Of a stretch of DNA of 64,000 nt, positions 15,359 to 24,828 are shown piece by piece. Each line of letters opens with the position of its first letter. Position 1 is the stretch's first letter. This stretch comes from Brevibacillus panacihumi W25 (GTDB lineage Bacteria > Bacillota > Bacilli > Brevibacillales > Brevibacillaceae), in NCBI RefSeq assembly GCF_000503775.1, contig NZ_KI629785.1:186001-250000 (forward strand), read 5' to 3'. The position numbers were made by a program, and so were the translations under genes. The notes below the pieces were generated by a model. The model had not been told where the DNA came from, ran no database searches, and saw nothing but the letters and a program-made list of their open reading frames with translations.

Positions 15359-16588
15359 ATGACGGAAACTGCCAAAAAATTGGAAGCTCCCGAGCTTTCG
15401 GCTAATCGGTCACGCCGATTATGGATGGCAATTGTTTTAGGATCATTGGTAGCATTCGGTCCACTCTCCCTGGATATGTACCTGCCTGCGCTGCCCATCA
15501 TCGCGGAGAACATGCAGAGCAGTACCTCCATGGTTCAGCTCAGTCTGACGGCATGCCTGATCGGACTCTCCGTAGGCCAGCTTTTCGCCGGACCCATCAG
15601 TGACGTACGTGGCCGTAGAGGCCCTCTGTTGGTCGGACTCATTATTTATGCCATCTCTTCGATTCTCTGTGCGGTAGCCCCATCCATCTGGACCTTCGTC
15701 TTGCTCCGTTTCATTCAAGGCTTGGCCGGAGCAGCAGGTATTGTAATCGCCCGTGCAATGGTCCGAGACATGTATGAGGGAAGTGAGTTGACCAAGTTTT
15801 TTGCCCTCCTGATGCTCGTCAATGGGGTAGCGCCCATCGCCGCTCCGATTTTTGGCGGACAACTGCTTCACTTTACCTCCTGGGAAGGGGTTTTCATCGT
15901 CCTCAGTCTAATCGGCGTGCTCATGTTTGTGGTAGTCATGTTTGGACTTCCAGAAACGCTGCCCACCGAGAGGCGCTCGAAAGCTGGATTATCCAACACG
16001 CTATCCACTTTTGCTCGCCTGGTGAAAGATCGCAACTTTATGGGCTATGCCCTTGCCCAAGGACTCGTGACTGCCGCGATGTTCGCCTATATATCGGGTT
16101 CTCCCTTCGTGTTTCAAGAGATTTATGGCGTATCACCCGCGATGTTCAGCGTCATTTTTGCTGTCAATGGCTTGGGCATCATTCTCGCCAGCCAGATTAC
16201 AGGACGTCTGGCCGGGAAGGTGACAGAACTGAAGCTGTTCATTTTCGGCATTTCACTAGCTACCGTCAGCGGTCTGGTTCTGCTCGCAATGATCTTGTTG
16301 CAAGGCAATCTGTTCGCACTTCTCGTTCCATTGTTTTTCGTGGTTTCCAGTGTCGGGATTGTGGGAGCTACGGGATTTTCCCTCGCCATGCAAAACCAGA
16401 GCCAAGCGGCGGGAAGCGCATCAGCCTTGCAAGGCTTGATCTCCTTCATCAGCGGCGGACTGGTGGCTCCTCTTGTCGGTATCGGGGGAAGCTCGACGGC
16501 TGTACCGATGGGGATCGTCATTGCGGCTACGACTATTTGCGCGGTGCTCGTGAATACCTTTTTGATTCGTTCTCGAAAAAACGCTTGA
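15359..16588 (+). CDS. Bcr/CflA family multidrug MFS exporter
   Basis: A protein of about 409 residues with 12 predicted membrane segments. It has the drug:H+ antiporter signatures GPLSLDMYLPALPII in helix 1, SVGQLFAGPISDVRGRRGPLL (motif A between helices 2 and 3), RFIQGLAGAAGIVIARAMVRD (helix 4 and loop) and PIAAPIFGG in helix 5. Relatives export bicyclomycin, chloramphenicol or sulfonamides; the substrate here is unknown. The frame is also open from a TTG at 15317, which has GGAGGA at the end of marR 10 bases ahead and would add 14 residues. I use the ATG because it already leaves a 20-residue cytoplasmic lead. It is co-transcribed with marR. Confidence 0.9.
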   Translation: MTETAKKLEAPELSANRSRRLWMAIVLGSLVAFGPLSLDMYLPALPIIAENMQSSTSMVQLSLTACLIGLSVGQLFAGPISDVRGRRGPLLVGLIIYAISSILCAVAPSIWTFVLLRFIQGLAGAAGIVIARAMVRDMYEGSELTKFFALLMLVNGVAPIAAPIFGGQLLHFTSWEGVFIVLSLIGVLMFVVVMFGLPETLPTERRSKAGLSNTLSTFARLVKDRNFMGYALAQGLVTAAMFAYISGSPFVFQEIYGVSPAMFSVIFAVNGLGIILASQITGRLAGKVTELKLFIFGISLATVSGLVLLAMILLQGNLFALLVPLFFVVSSVGIVGATGFSLAMQNQSQAAGSASALQGLISFISGGLVAPLVGIGGSSTAVPMGIVIAATTICAVLVNTFLIRSRKNA

Positions 16589-16630
16589 AAAAAAGACAAG
16601 GATGCTCGTTGCAACTTCCTTGTCTTTTTT
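16588..16630. terminator. Bidirectional terminator between the efflux gene and hfq
   Basis: AAAAAAGACAAGGA (16589-16602) pairs perfectly with TCCTTGTCTTTTTT (16617-16630), with A- and T-tracts on the two sides. Confidence 0.92.
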
Positions 16631-16659
16631 CTGGGCTCTTTTTTCCGGGGCTATCCTGG

Positions 16660-16899
16660 TTACTGCTGGTTGTTTTCCTGTGACATCAGCGATACTGGCC
16701 GTTGCGGGGTGAACGTGGAGATCGCATGCTTGTATACGAGTTGCTGCTTGCCTTCGCTATCAATCACAATCGTGAAATTATCGAATGCTTTAATGTAGCC
16801 ACGCAATTGAAATCCGTTCACCAAATAGATGGTGACCGCGATGTTTTCTTTCCGCAAATGATTCAAAAACGTATCTTGAATATTGATCGTCTGTTTCAT
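16660..16899 (-). CDS. hfq: RNA chaperone Hfq
   Basis: A 79-residue Sm-like protein forming a hexamer. Sm1 includes [37 protein letters not shown] (seen as consecutive blocks) and Sm2 is [12 protein letters not shown], where Y-K-H-A is the Hfq signature at the uridine pocket. A short Gln/Asn-rich tail follows, as in other Gram-positive Hfq. The ATG at 16899 is preferred over GTG 16905 because GGGGG lies 8 bases before it. It follows miaA at 29 bases, the common miaA-hfq arrangement. B. subtilis Hfq has a modest role in small-RNA regulation. Confidence 0.97.
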   Translation of the reverse strand: MKQTINIQDTFLNHLRKENIAVTIYLVNGFQLRGYIKAFDNFTIVIDSEGKQQLVYKHAISTFTPQRPVSLMSQENNQQ

Positions 16900-16928
16900 G
16901 GACACTACCCCCTAAAAGGACTTGTATG

Positions 16929-17888
16929 TTATATATTCGGCAATTGTTGAAACTTTCCTGCCAATATATGCTTGATAGTTTGTTCGACTTGCGGCTTATC
17001 GGCTGGATCCGTCATGTCAAACCACTCGATTTCACTCATTCGCCTGAACCAGGATAATTGGCGTTTGGCAAAGTGACGCGTTCGCTGTTTAATGTCATTC
17101 ACGGCTTTCTCCAGTGTAATTTCTCCATACAGATAGGGGATCACTTCTTTATACCCCAATCCCTGCATGGACACGAGAGAGGCATCCAACCCCTGATCCA
17201 GCAATCGGCGCACTTCCTCCACGAGACCCGCCTCTATCATCAGATCGACCCGATGATTAATCCGCTCATACAATTTTTCGCGTTCCATCGTCAGACCGAT
17301 CATCACGAGATCATAAGGAGATTGCTTGGCTCGAAGCTGAAAATCGGACATCTTATACCCGCTGCTCTCAAAGACCTCCAGAGCCCGGATGACACGCTTG
17401 ACATCATTGGGATGCAGGCGCTCCGCCGTAATGGGATCGATATTCGCCAGACGCGCATGCAGGGCTTCTACCCCTTCCGTGTCCGCCAGGCGCTGCAGAC
17501 GATCACGCAATTCCGGGTCTTGGGGTGATTGCGAGAATTGAAAACGATGTGTAACGGATTCTATGTAGAGGCCCGTACCGCCGACGATAAAAGGAAGGTG
17601 TCCTCGCTGGTTGATCTGTGTGATGAGTCTTGTGGCGCTCTCTTGAAACTGCGCTACAGAGTACTCCTCTGACGGTTCGATAATATCGATCAGATGATGG
17701 GGAACGCGGGCCAAATCCTGCGGCGACGCTTTCGCCGTGCCAATATCCATGCCGCGGTATACCTGCATGGAATCTCCCGAAATGACTTCTCCATCGAACT
17801 GTTCAGCCAACTCCAGACTGAGGTCTGTCTTCCCTACTGCTGTCGGGCCTACGATCACGACAAGCTTTTCTTTTCGTTGCAAAGTCAC
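16929..17888 (-). CDS. miaA: tRNA dimethylallyltransferase MiaA
   Basis: A 319-residue enzyme that transfers a dimethylallyl group to N6 of A37 in tRNAs reading codons beginning with U. Seen: the P-loop GPTAVGKTDLS at residues 14-24, SGDSMQVYRGMDIGTAK, HHLIDIIEPSEEYSVAQF, GGTGLYIES, and DIKQRTRHFAKRQLSWFRR near the C-terminus. The start is a GTG at 17888 that overlaps the stop of the upstream methyltransferase gene (GTGA), implying translational coupling. Its product is the substrate of MiaB, encoded about 8 kb away in this window. Confidence 0.97.
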   Translation of the reverse strand: MTLQRKEKLVVIVGPTAVGKTDLSLELAEQFDGEVISGDSMQVYRGMDIGTAKASPQDLARVPHHLIDIIEPSEEYSVAQFQESATRLITQINQRGHLPFIVGGTGLYIESVTHRFQFSQSPQDPELRDRLQRLADTEGVEALHARLANIDPITAERLHPNDVKRVIRALEVFESSGYKMSDFQLRAKQSPYDLVMIGLTMEREKLYERINHRVDLMIEAGLVEEVRRLLDQGLDASLVSMQGLGYKEVIPYLYGEITLEKAVNDIKQRTRHFAKRQLSWFRRMSEIEWFDMTDPADKPQVEQTIKHILAGKFQQLPNI

Positions 17889-18670
17889 TCCCCTCCATCT
17901 ATCTCTTTGTAACTGTACACGACATGCTGACCACGAACGCGAACAGGCGTAAATCCGAATTTTTCGTGCAGGCGGCTCGTTTTGCCTTCCTTGATTACGA
18001 CCCGTTTTCTTGCGACCCGCAAAGCTTCATGAATCGCATCCTCGTGTAACGAGTCCGTATTGGCGTGCTCGCGAATTCCTGCGATCCCCGTCGAGCTTTC
18101 CACGGTCGTTTCAAACATCGGATCGAAGTACACGACGTCAAAGGAATCATCCGGCATGTCTTGCAACAGCTCCAGATGATTGCCGCAGCGAACCTCCACC
18201 CGCCGCATGGCTTCACACAACTCGACTGCTTCAGAGGTCCACCTCTTCAACCCGTCTTCGACCAGGATCGCGATCAACGGCTGCGATTCAATACCGACGA
18301 CTCGTCCCGCTGCTCCTGCAGCATAGGCAAATACAATAGCGTCCGCGCCCAAACCCATCGTAGTATCCAAAATGTGATCGCCTGGATGAATTTGGCAAGC
18401 AGCAAGCATAGTATCAGTATCACCGCGCACAAGGCGCTTTATACGAAAAGCAGCCGTATTAGGATGAAAAAAGAATGGCTTTTTGCCCGGTACCTCCAAC
18501 CTCGCTCCCCGTGCAGAGACAACGAGAAGTTCATCCTCACCATGACGTCTTCGCAGTTCCTGCAAGGACAGATCTCCCCGCTTCTGCACACGCAATCCGA
18601 AGCGCTCCGCCAACTGGTCTGCGTGATTCAGGGTGTTTTGGTCAGGTTCAAGTCCGGTGGTTATAATCAT
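17885..18670 (-). CDS. Class I SAM-dependent methyltransferase (RsmJ-like fold)
   Basis: A 261-residue protein. The C-terminal two-thirds is a Rossmann methyltransferase: HILDTTMGLGADAIVFAYAAG is motif I (SAM glycine loop), VVGIES motif II, and DVVYFDPMFE motif IV, which resembles the D-P-M-F/Y motif of RsmJ (16S rRNA G1516) and related enzymes. The N-terminal 60 residues are specific to Firmicutes homologues. The target is not established. The frame stays open into mutL, but the ATG at 18670 (MIITTGLEPD) is the first with a ribosome site (AGGAG, 12 bases ahead). It lies between mutL and miaA and overlaps miaA by 4 bases. Confidence 0.85.
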   Translation of the reverse strand: MIITTGLEPDQNTLNHADQLAERFGLRVQKRGDLSLQELRRRHGEDELLVVSARGARLEVPGKKPFFFHPNTAAFRIKRLVRGDTDTMLAACQIHPGDHILDTTMGLGADAIVFAYAAGAAGRVVGIESQPLIAILVEDGLKRWTSEAVELCEAMRRVEVRCGNHLELLQDMPDDSFDVVYFDPMFETTVESSTGIAGIREHANTDSLHEDAIHEALRVARKRVVIKEGKTSRLHEKFGFTPVRVRGQHVVYSYKEIDGGE

Positions 18671-18719
18671 TGCTGTGTTCCACTCCTGCCTGTTGCGTCT
18701 GTTACCCGTACTGCCTGAT

Positions 18720-20714
18720 TTACATGACTCGCTTGAACATCTTTTCCAGATCATAACCGGAAAAATGAATGATGATCGGTCTGCCATGGGGGCAAGTAAA
18801 GGGACTGGTAGTCGTCCGCAATTGTTGGAGCAGGCTTTCCATCTCGGCATGCGTCAAAAAGCGGTTTGCCTTGATTGAAGCCTTGCACGACATCATGATG
18901 GCTGCCTTCTCCCGCATCAAAGCTACGTCAGCCTGGACATGCTCTCCAGCCTCCAAAACAAACTGGATCAATTCCTCGATGACCTCAAGCTCCGCGCCTT
19001 CCGGAAACCAGTGGGGATGGGCACGTACGAGAAAAGTTCTGCTGCCAAAGGTCTCGATCTCGAGTCCAAAAGATTGCAGCAGCGGCAACCGTTTTTCCAG
19101 CCGCACCGCTTCCGCAGCCGTACACTCCACTGTGTGGGGAAAGAGCATGAGCTGGCTGGCCACGCTTTCCTGCCGCAGCTTTTCCATGAAGTACTCATAA
19201 AAAATCCGTTCCTGCGCAGCGTGCTGGTCAATCAGGTACATCCCGGTGTCGTTCTGTGCAACGATATACGTGCCGTGAACCTGCCCGACCGGATAAAGAA
19301 CAGGGACTGCCGATTCATCTGCTTCCCCCTCCGCCTCTTCGGCGGCTGCAATCGGCACTTGCAGCGCAGCAACTGGCTCCGGCATAGTCGGTTCCTGCTC
19401 CATGACATTTGCTTCACTAGCTGCTTTTGGCCATTCATTGTATCCTGCACCCGATTCTTTGATCGCCGGTGGAGACGGCTCTTCTGCCATGGTTGTGGTG
19501 GTCATCGCCGTAGGGGCTTGCATTGCGCTCGACGTCGGCTCTTCGAAGAATTCTCGACTCACATACGGCCGCCTTTTTGACATGTCAGAATTGCTTGGCA
19601 TGACGACATCCCGTTCTTTTGCCAGTGTGACAGCTTGAGGGGCAAACTGCAACTCAAACTGCGGCTGCTCGACTTGAGTCACGACTTTCGCCTTAGGTTG
19701 GGTCCCCATGGGACGGACGATCCCCAAACCTTGGCGCAAGGTTTCCTTCACCGATTGTTCCATCGCGTTGCACAGTTCCTCTTCCTTGCTGAAGCGAGCC
19801 TCCAGCTTTGCCGGATGGACGTTTACATCGACCAATGTCGGGTCCATCTCAATTTGCATAGCGACGATTGGATAGCGTCCGATCGGCAATAAGGTGTGGT
19901 AACCGCGCAAAATCGCATGGTTCAATGACAGACTGCGCACATAACGCCCATTGACGAGGGTCGACAGATACGAACGATTCGCTCGCGTCACCTCGGTTTT
20001 GGAGATGAAGCCGCTCCAACGAAAATCCAGCGTCTCCCCCGAGATGGGGAGCAGCAGCTTGGCGATTTGCACCCCGTAGATCGCTGCCATCACATGCAGC
20101 AGCTTTCCATCGCCCGAGGTTTGCAGCAGAGTCTTTTGATTATGCGTAAAGGTAAACGCGATAGAGGGATGCGTCAAGGCAAGCCTGTTGACAAAATCCG
20201 AGATGTGACTAACCTCTGTCGCGATTGATTTCATGTATTTCAGGCGGGCTGGCGTATTGTAAAACAGGCTGCGTACACATACTTCTGTCCCTTTGACCGT
20301 GGCGACATCCTTCTCCTCCACAATCTGTCCGCCTTCGATCCGAAGCAAGGTTCCGACCTGACTGCTGGAAGGACTGCTGGTCAGTTCGACGCGCGAGACA
20401 GCGGCGATACTGGGCATCGCCTCACCGCGAAAGCCAAGCGTACGAATCCGGAACAAATCCCGCGTAGAGCCAATTTTGCTGGTCGCATGTCTCTCAAATG
20501 CGAGTCGGCAGTCCTCTCTGTCCATCCCTTGCCCGTCGTCCACAATGCGGATCAGCTCCAGACCGCCTTCCTCCACATGGACTTCGATATGGCGTGCCCC
20601 CGCATCGATTGCATTTTCCACCAGCTCTTTTACGACTGAAGCCGGCCGTTCTACGACTTCACCCGCTGCGATCATATTAGCCAAATGCTCATCCAATAGC
20701 TTGATTACACCCAT
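18720..20714 (-). CDS. mutL: DNA mismatch repair endonuclease MutL
   Basis: A 664-residue mismatch-repair ATPase and nicking endonuclease. The N-terminal GHKL ATPase (about 1-330) shows LVENAIDAGA, VDDGQGMD and FRGEAMPSIA. A long, poorly conserved Pro/Ala/Glu-rich linker spans about 340-480. The C-terminal domain carries the metal-binding endonuclease motif DQHAAQERIFYE, SCKASIKANRFL and CPHGRP. MutL of this type nicks DNA when activated by MutS and the beta clamp and lacks the need for MutH. It follows mutS by 30 bases. Confidence 0.97.
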   Translation of the reverse strand: MGVIKLLDEHLANMIAAGEVVERPASVVKELVENAIDAGARHIEVHVEEGGLELIRIVDDGQGMDREDCRLAFERHATSKIGSTRDLFRIRTLGFRGEAMPSIAAVSRVELTSSPSSSQVGTLLRIEGGQIVEEKDVATVKGTEVCVRSLFYNTPARLKYMKSIATEVSHISDFVNRLALTHPSIAFTFTHNQKTLLQTSGDGKLLHVMAAIYGVQIAKLLLPISGETLDFRWSGFISKTEVTRANRSYLSTLVNGRYVRSLSLNHAILRGYHTLLPIGRYPIVAMQIEMDPTLVDVNVHPAKLEARFSKEEELCNAMEQSVKETLRQGLGIVRPMGTQPKAKVVTQVEQPQFELQFAPQAVTLAKERDVVMPSNSDMSKRRPYVSREFFEEPTSSAMQAPTAMTTTTMAEEPSPPAIKESGAGYNEWPKAASEANVMEQEPTMPEPVAALQVPIAAAEEAEGEADESAVPVLYPVGQVHGTYIVAQNDTGMYLIDQHAAQERIFYEYFMEKLRQESVASQLMLFPHTVECTAAEAVRLEKRLPLLQSFGLEIETFGSRTFLVRAHPHWFPEGAELEVIEELIQFVLEAGEHVQADVALMREKAAIMMSCKASIKANRFLTHAEMESLLQQLRTTTSPFTCPHGRPIIIHFSGYDLEKMFKRVM

Positions 20715-20744
20715 GCCGCTCCTCCTTTCTCGCTCCGGCCTGCC

Positions 20745-23321
20745 TTATTTCAGACGTTTTTTCCACTCAAACAGCTTAAGCATTGCATCCATCGGAGTCG
20801 TTTGGTTCAAATCCAATTCACGCAGCTCTGCCATGATTTCCTGTTCTTCCGGCGGCAATGCTGGTGCTGGAGGAGCTTCTTCGCGCACTGCTGCGACAGG
20901 TGCGCTCCACATGGACTCAAACGACATTTGCACATCGGACGCAGATGTTGCAGCACCTGCCTCCAGACCTTCCAGAATCTTGCGGGCGCGATCAATCACC
21001 CATTCCGGCATCTTGGCTAGTTCGGCTACGTGAATTCCGTAGCTTTTATCGGCCCTGCCTTCTTCGATCCGGTGCAAAAACAACAGCTTTCCTTCCCGCT
21101 CTTCACATCGAGCGTTTACATTGACAACACCTTTCAGGATGTCAGCCAATCCGGTCAGCTCATGATAATGCGTTGAAAACAGCGTCTTGGCACCAATTTT
21201 TTCACAAATGTACTCGATCACTGCCTGGGCCAGAGCCATCCCGTCATAGGTCGAGGTTCCCCGTCCGATCTCATCGAGCAGGATCAAGCTTTGTGCCGTT
21301 GCTTTTTGCAGCGCGTGCTTGGTCTCCAGCATCTCCACCATAAAGGTGCTATGGCCCCCGGCGAGATCATCTGCCGCACCAATCCGGGTAAAAATCTGAT
21401 CGACCAGTGTCAAGGTTGCAGACTTGGCCGGAACAAAGCAGCCAATTTGCGCCATCACGGTAATCAACGCGATCTGGCGCATATACGTGCTCTTCCCTGC
21501 CATATTCGGACCTGTGATCAAAAGGACTTGGCGTTTGTGTGGATCCATCTGCACGTCATTGGCAACGTATTTCTCCTGATCCAAGACGGCTTCCACCACC
21601 GGATGACGGCCATCTTCAATGGCGTACTCCCCATTTTCGGAAAACTGCGGCCGCACATACCCGCGCTCATCGCTGACGGTCGCGAAGGCCTGCAGAACAT
21701 CCACTGCTGCGATTCGCTCTGCCAATTCCTGTATCCGGGGGATCTGTTTGGCCATCTCATTGCGAACAGCCGAGAAAAGCTGGTACTCCAGCTCGATCAT
21801 TTTGTCTTCTGCTTCGAGAATCAGGGCTTCCTGCTCTTTTAGTTCAGGCGTGATATACCGCTCTGCATTGGTCAGGGTCTGCTTTCGCTCATAGCGTCCC
21901 GGCGGTACATGGGGGATGTTGGCTTTTGACACCTCGATATAATAGCCAAACACTTTGTTATAACCGACTTTCAAGGAACGAATTCCAGTCGCTTCGCGTT
22001 CGCGCTGCTCGAGCTGGGCGATCCAGGTTTTCCCTTCCCTGCTTGCGGTGTGCAGCTTGTCCAGATAAGCATCGTACCCCGTGCGGATGATGCCCCCTTC
22101 CCGCACGGATAACGGCGGATCATCCACCAAAGCCTTGCGCAAAACGGCGACGAGATCCTCGCACTCATCCATCTCGGCAGCCATTTGGCGCAACACAGCC
22201 GCATCTGTTTGCAGCAACAGCTGCTTAAGCTGAGGGACTGCTTCCAGGGAGAGGCGCAGCTGCACCAGATCGCGCGCATTGGCGTTCCCGTACGAGATCC
22301 TGCCTGCCAAACGCTCGAGGTCATAGACGCGATCCAGGCACGTACGCAAATCCGAACGCAGAAGCATATCACCTTTTAGTGCTTCGACTGCCTCCAGACG
22401 GGCCGTCAGCTCTTGGATATTGCGCAGGGGACGCTCGATCCAGCGGCGCAGCAGACGTCCGCCCATCGCTGTCTCTGTTCGATCCAACAGCCACAGCAGG
22501 GAGCCTTTTTTCGTCTTGTCGCGAATGGTTTCGGTCAGCTCCAGGTTGCGCCGCGAAAAGCCGTCCATCTGCAGGTACTGTCTCGCATCGTAACGCTTGA
22601 TAAGACGCATATGAGCGAGGCTTCGTTTCTGTGTGGTTCCTATGTAGTACAAAAGGGCATTGACAGCGGTACGCATCGCCAGGTCGAGTTCCTTCGCCTG
22701 TTCCTGATACTGCGTATCGACAGCAAAAGGATCAAGCTGGCTGTTCTCGATCATCGCAGTGGGAATCGTCGTTTTCGGGTATTCTGCAAGCCCGTAGAAA
22801 ACAAGCTCTTTGGGGCGGAACTGCAATGCTTCATCCAGCACCAACTGTCCGGTGCCCGACAAGGAAGTGACGTACATCTCCCCTGTACTCATGTCGCAGG
22901 TGGCTACACCGCTTCTCCCTTCGACCTCCGCGATGGCGGCCATATAGTTATTCTCTTTGTCTGTCAGCCATTTGCCTTCCATCATCGTCCCCGGTGTGAT
23001 GACCCGGGTCACCTCGCGACGGACGACACCCTTCGCTTCTTTCGGGTCCTCGACCTGCTCACAGACAGCCACCTTGTACCCCTTTTTCAGCAGCTCGGCG
23101 ATATAGCCGTCTGCTGCATGATGGGGAACACCGCACATGGGGATGCGTTCCGCCCCGCCTCCCTCCCGTCCGGTCAGAGTAATCTCCAGTTCACGAGAAG
23201 CCAGCAAAGCATCCTCAAAAAAGAGTTCGTAAAAATCTCCCAATCGGAAAAATAAGAAAGTATCCGGATAATCTTTCTTGATCGCCAGATACTGTTGAAT
23301 CATGGGGGTATATTCAGCCAT
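20745..23321 (-). CDS. mutS: DNA mismatch recognition protein MutS
   Basis: An 858-residue mismatch-binding ATPase. The mismatch-contact segment near the N-terminus is FFRLGDFYELFFEDA (the Phe-x-Glu reader), followed by CGVPHHAADGYIAELL. The ATPase has Walker A TGPNMAGKSTYMRQIALI near residue 608, Walker B ILLDEIGRGTSTYDG, and STHYHEL. The C-terminal tail ends with a helix usual for tetramer formation. It is the first gene of mutSL, lying close behind the amidoligase gene. Length and motifs are complete. Confidence 0.97.
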   Translation of the reverse strand: MAEYTPMIQQYLAIKKDYPDTFLFFRLGDFYELFFEDALLASRELEITLTGREGGGAERIPMCGVPHHAADGYIAELLKKGYKVAVCEQVEDPKEAKGVVRREVTRVITPGTMMEGKWLTDKENNYMAAIAEVEGRSGVATCDMSTGEMYVTSLSGTGQLVLDEALQFRPKELVFYGLAEYPKTTIPTAMIENSQLDPFAVDTQYQEQAKELDLAMRTAVNALLYYIGTTQKRSLAHMRLIKRYDARQYLQMDGFSRRNLELTETIRDKTKKGSLLWLLDRTETAMGGRLLRRWIERPLRNIQELTARLEAVEALKGDMLLRSDLRTCLDRVYDLERLAGRISYGNANARDLVQLRLSLEAVPQLKQLLLQTDAAVLRQMAAEMDECEDLVAVLRKALVDDPPLSVREGGIIRTGYDAYLDKLHTASREGKTWIAQLEQREREATGIRSLKVGYNKVFGYYIEVSKANIPHVPPGRYERKQTLTNAERYITPELKEQEALILEAEDKMIELEYQLFSAVRNEMAKQIPRIQELAERIAAVDVLQAFATVSDERGYVRPQFSENGEYAIEDGRHPVVEAVLDQEKYVANDVQMDPHKRQVLLITGPNMAGKSTYMRQIALITVMAQIGCFVPAKSATLTLVDQIFTRIGAADDLAGGHSTFMVEMLETKHALQKATAQSLILLDEIGRGTSTYDGMALAQAVIEYICEKIGAKTLFSTHYHELTGLADILKGVVNVNARCEEREGKLLFLHRIEEGRADKSYGIHVAELAKMPEWVIDRARKILEGLEAGAATSASDVQMSFESMWSAPVAAVREEAPPAPALPPEEQEIMAELRELDLNQTTPMDAMLKLFEWKKRLK

Positions 23322-23400
23322 TGGTTTCTTCTCCTACATGAAAATCTCGTTTGTTATTATACCATGATTCAGAGGGAAAGTTGAAAGATTCCAGCACACC

Positions 23401-24681
23401 CTAGACCAGTTTCCACGCGATGCGCAAATCTTGATCAGCAGCCCAGGTCTCCCCTGAGAGCAGGTGCGTAAAGTACCGATCCAAATGAACCTGGGAGGGG
23501 CGATAACCGGGTAATGCGCGAAGCTCTCTCCATATCTGTCCGACATAGGAGATTAATGTTTCTTTTTCTCCGCGATAGTAGGCTCTGATGAGCTGAGGCT
23601 GTACGTGTGGCGCCGCACGCAACCGATCATGATGGGTCGCAATCAGACGCGACAGATGAAGAATTCCGCGTGTCAGGACGGGGTGGACCAGCCAGCTTGG
23701 CAAAGTCCGGTATTCAAAACCGTACGCTTTCTCTCTCACATCTCCCAGAAATCCGTAGCGTTCTCTGCGCCGAAGACATCCTCCGTCTTCTATCAAAACA
23801 AGCGGCAGAGCCAGATAGGCATCCAATTTTCTGCGCAGTGCAAAGGTAGGAGTAAGTCCGCTAAAGTGGATATGTCCCCCTATCGGGTAGCCTTCAAATG
23901 GCATACCTCCCGCAAGCCATTGGATGCTGCGTTCTGTTATTTTTTGGTGAGCCAGTCTCAGCGCCTTCTCGATAGCCTCGAACAACAGATCAGGATGAAC
24001 TTGAGGCTCGGGACGAAGCTCCGCGACCGGATGCTGATGCATAGCAAGCTCTTCCCGGTAGCGAGTGGTATCACAGCCCACGATACCTGCTATCTTCAGA
24101 TAATCAGATGCCAGGGCCATCCCCCCGTCTTCTCGTCTCAATGCGAATTCCGGGTCAGCTCCTAGCAACAGCAGTTCCTGGTTGTGCATGGCTTGCCTTT
24201 TTTGCCACGATTCTCGGGCGCGCCGCAAAAAAACATCCGCTGACTCTGCAGGCCAGTCAGGAGTAATGCTTGCCACCTTGGCACGATGAGCGGATACAGC
24301 GTAAATGAGCACCTGGCCCGCATCGATCCCTGCCGCATACAAGCTGCGCGTTGCCAGATTTTTGACCAGGTTCACTTCCGGGTCCTGAGTGGGCCAGGAA
24401 ATCGGCTCAGAGTCAGTCTGTTCCCAAGTCTCTCGGAGCCATTGCGGCTGCTCGGCACGGCGAGTCACTTCCAAAATGTGATCCTGATACAAGCTGACCA
24501 GGTAAGCACGCCACCCGGGAAGGGGTTTTTTCCTTGCCGTTACCGGAAGGCCGCTCAAGTGCAGAAGCCATCTGCCCGCTTGCGGACGCCGTAAGAAACT
24601 CACTGCTTCCTTGACATTAGCCGTCATGAGCTGAGCCCTGTTCACCACGGATAGCCGGGCATCGCTGGCCGATACACGCAT
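23401..24681 (-). CDS. Putative amidoligase (COOH-NH2 ligase type 2 family)
   Basis: A protein of 426 residues. The C-terminal half has the amidoligase fold pattern of the PF14395-type family: LLLGADPEFALR, VGCD, HPVAELRPEPQVHPD, a glycine-His pocket PIGGHIHFSG, LALPLVLIEDGGCLRRRERYG, and GFEYRTLPSWL. These are glutamine-synthetase/GCS-like carboxylate-amine ligase residues. The N-terminal 180 residues are not recognised. Its substrate is unknown. The setting between cotE and mutS suggests, but does not show, a role in spore coat or wall modification. An ATG at 24753 is in frame with GAGGAG only 1 base ahead; the ATG at 24681 has GAGGG at the optimal 8 bases, so I use it. Confidence 0.72.
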   Translation of the reverse strand: MRVSASDARLSVVNRAQLMTANVKEAVSFLRRPQAGRWLLHLSGLPVTARKKPLPGWRAYLVSLYQDHILEVTRRAEQPQWLRETWEQTDSEPISWPTQDPEVNLVKNLATRSLYAAGIDAGQVLIYAVSAHRAKVASITPDWPAESADVFLRRARESWQKRQAMHNQELLLLGADPEFALRREDGGMALASDYLKIAGIVGCDTTRYREELAMHQHPVAELRPEPQVHPDLLFEAIEKALRLAHQKITERSIQWLAGGMPFEGYPIGGHIHFSGLTPTFALRRKLDAYLALPLVLIEDGGCLRRRERYGFLGDVREKAYGFEYRTLPSWLVHPVLTRGILHLSRLIATHHDRLRAAPHVQPQLIRAYYRGEKETLISYVGQIWRELRALPGYRPSQVHLDRYFTHLLSGETWAADQDLRIAWKLV

Positions 24682-24795
24682 GATCATTGCCCTCACGCTC
24701 CATTCGTTGATTCTATAGCCTATGTTGGCGCCCAGAAAAAGTGAGTCCCTCATGCTCCTCAGAATAGCGACCAGAGCAAGAATACGTGCATAAAT

Positions 24796-24828
24796 GAAAA
24801 AAAAGAGGAGATATGCCTCTCCTCTTTA
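24796..24828 (-). terminator. Terminator of cotE
   Basis: AAAGAGGAGA (24802-24811) pairs with TCTCCTCTTT (24818-24827). On the minus strand it ends in a run of eight T. It overlaps the cotE stop codon. Confidence 0.88.
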
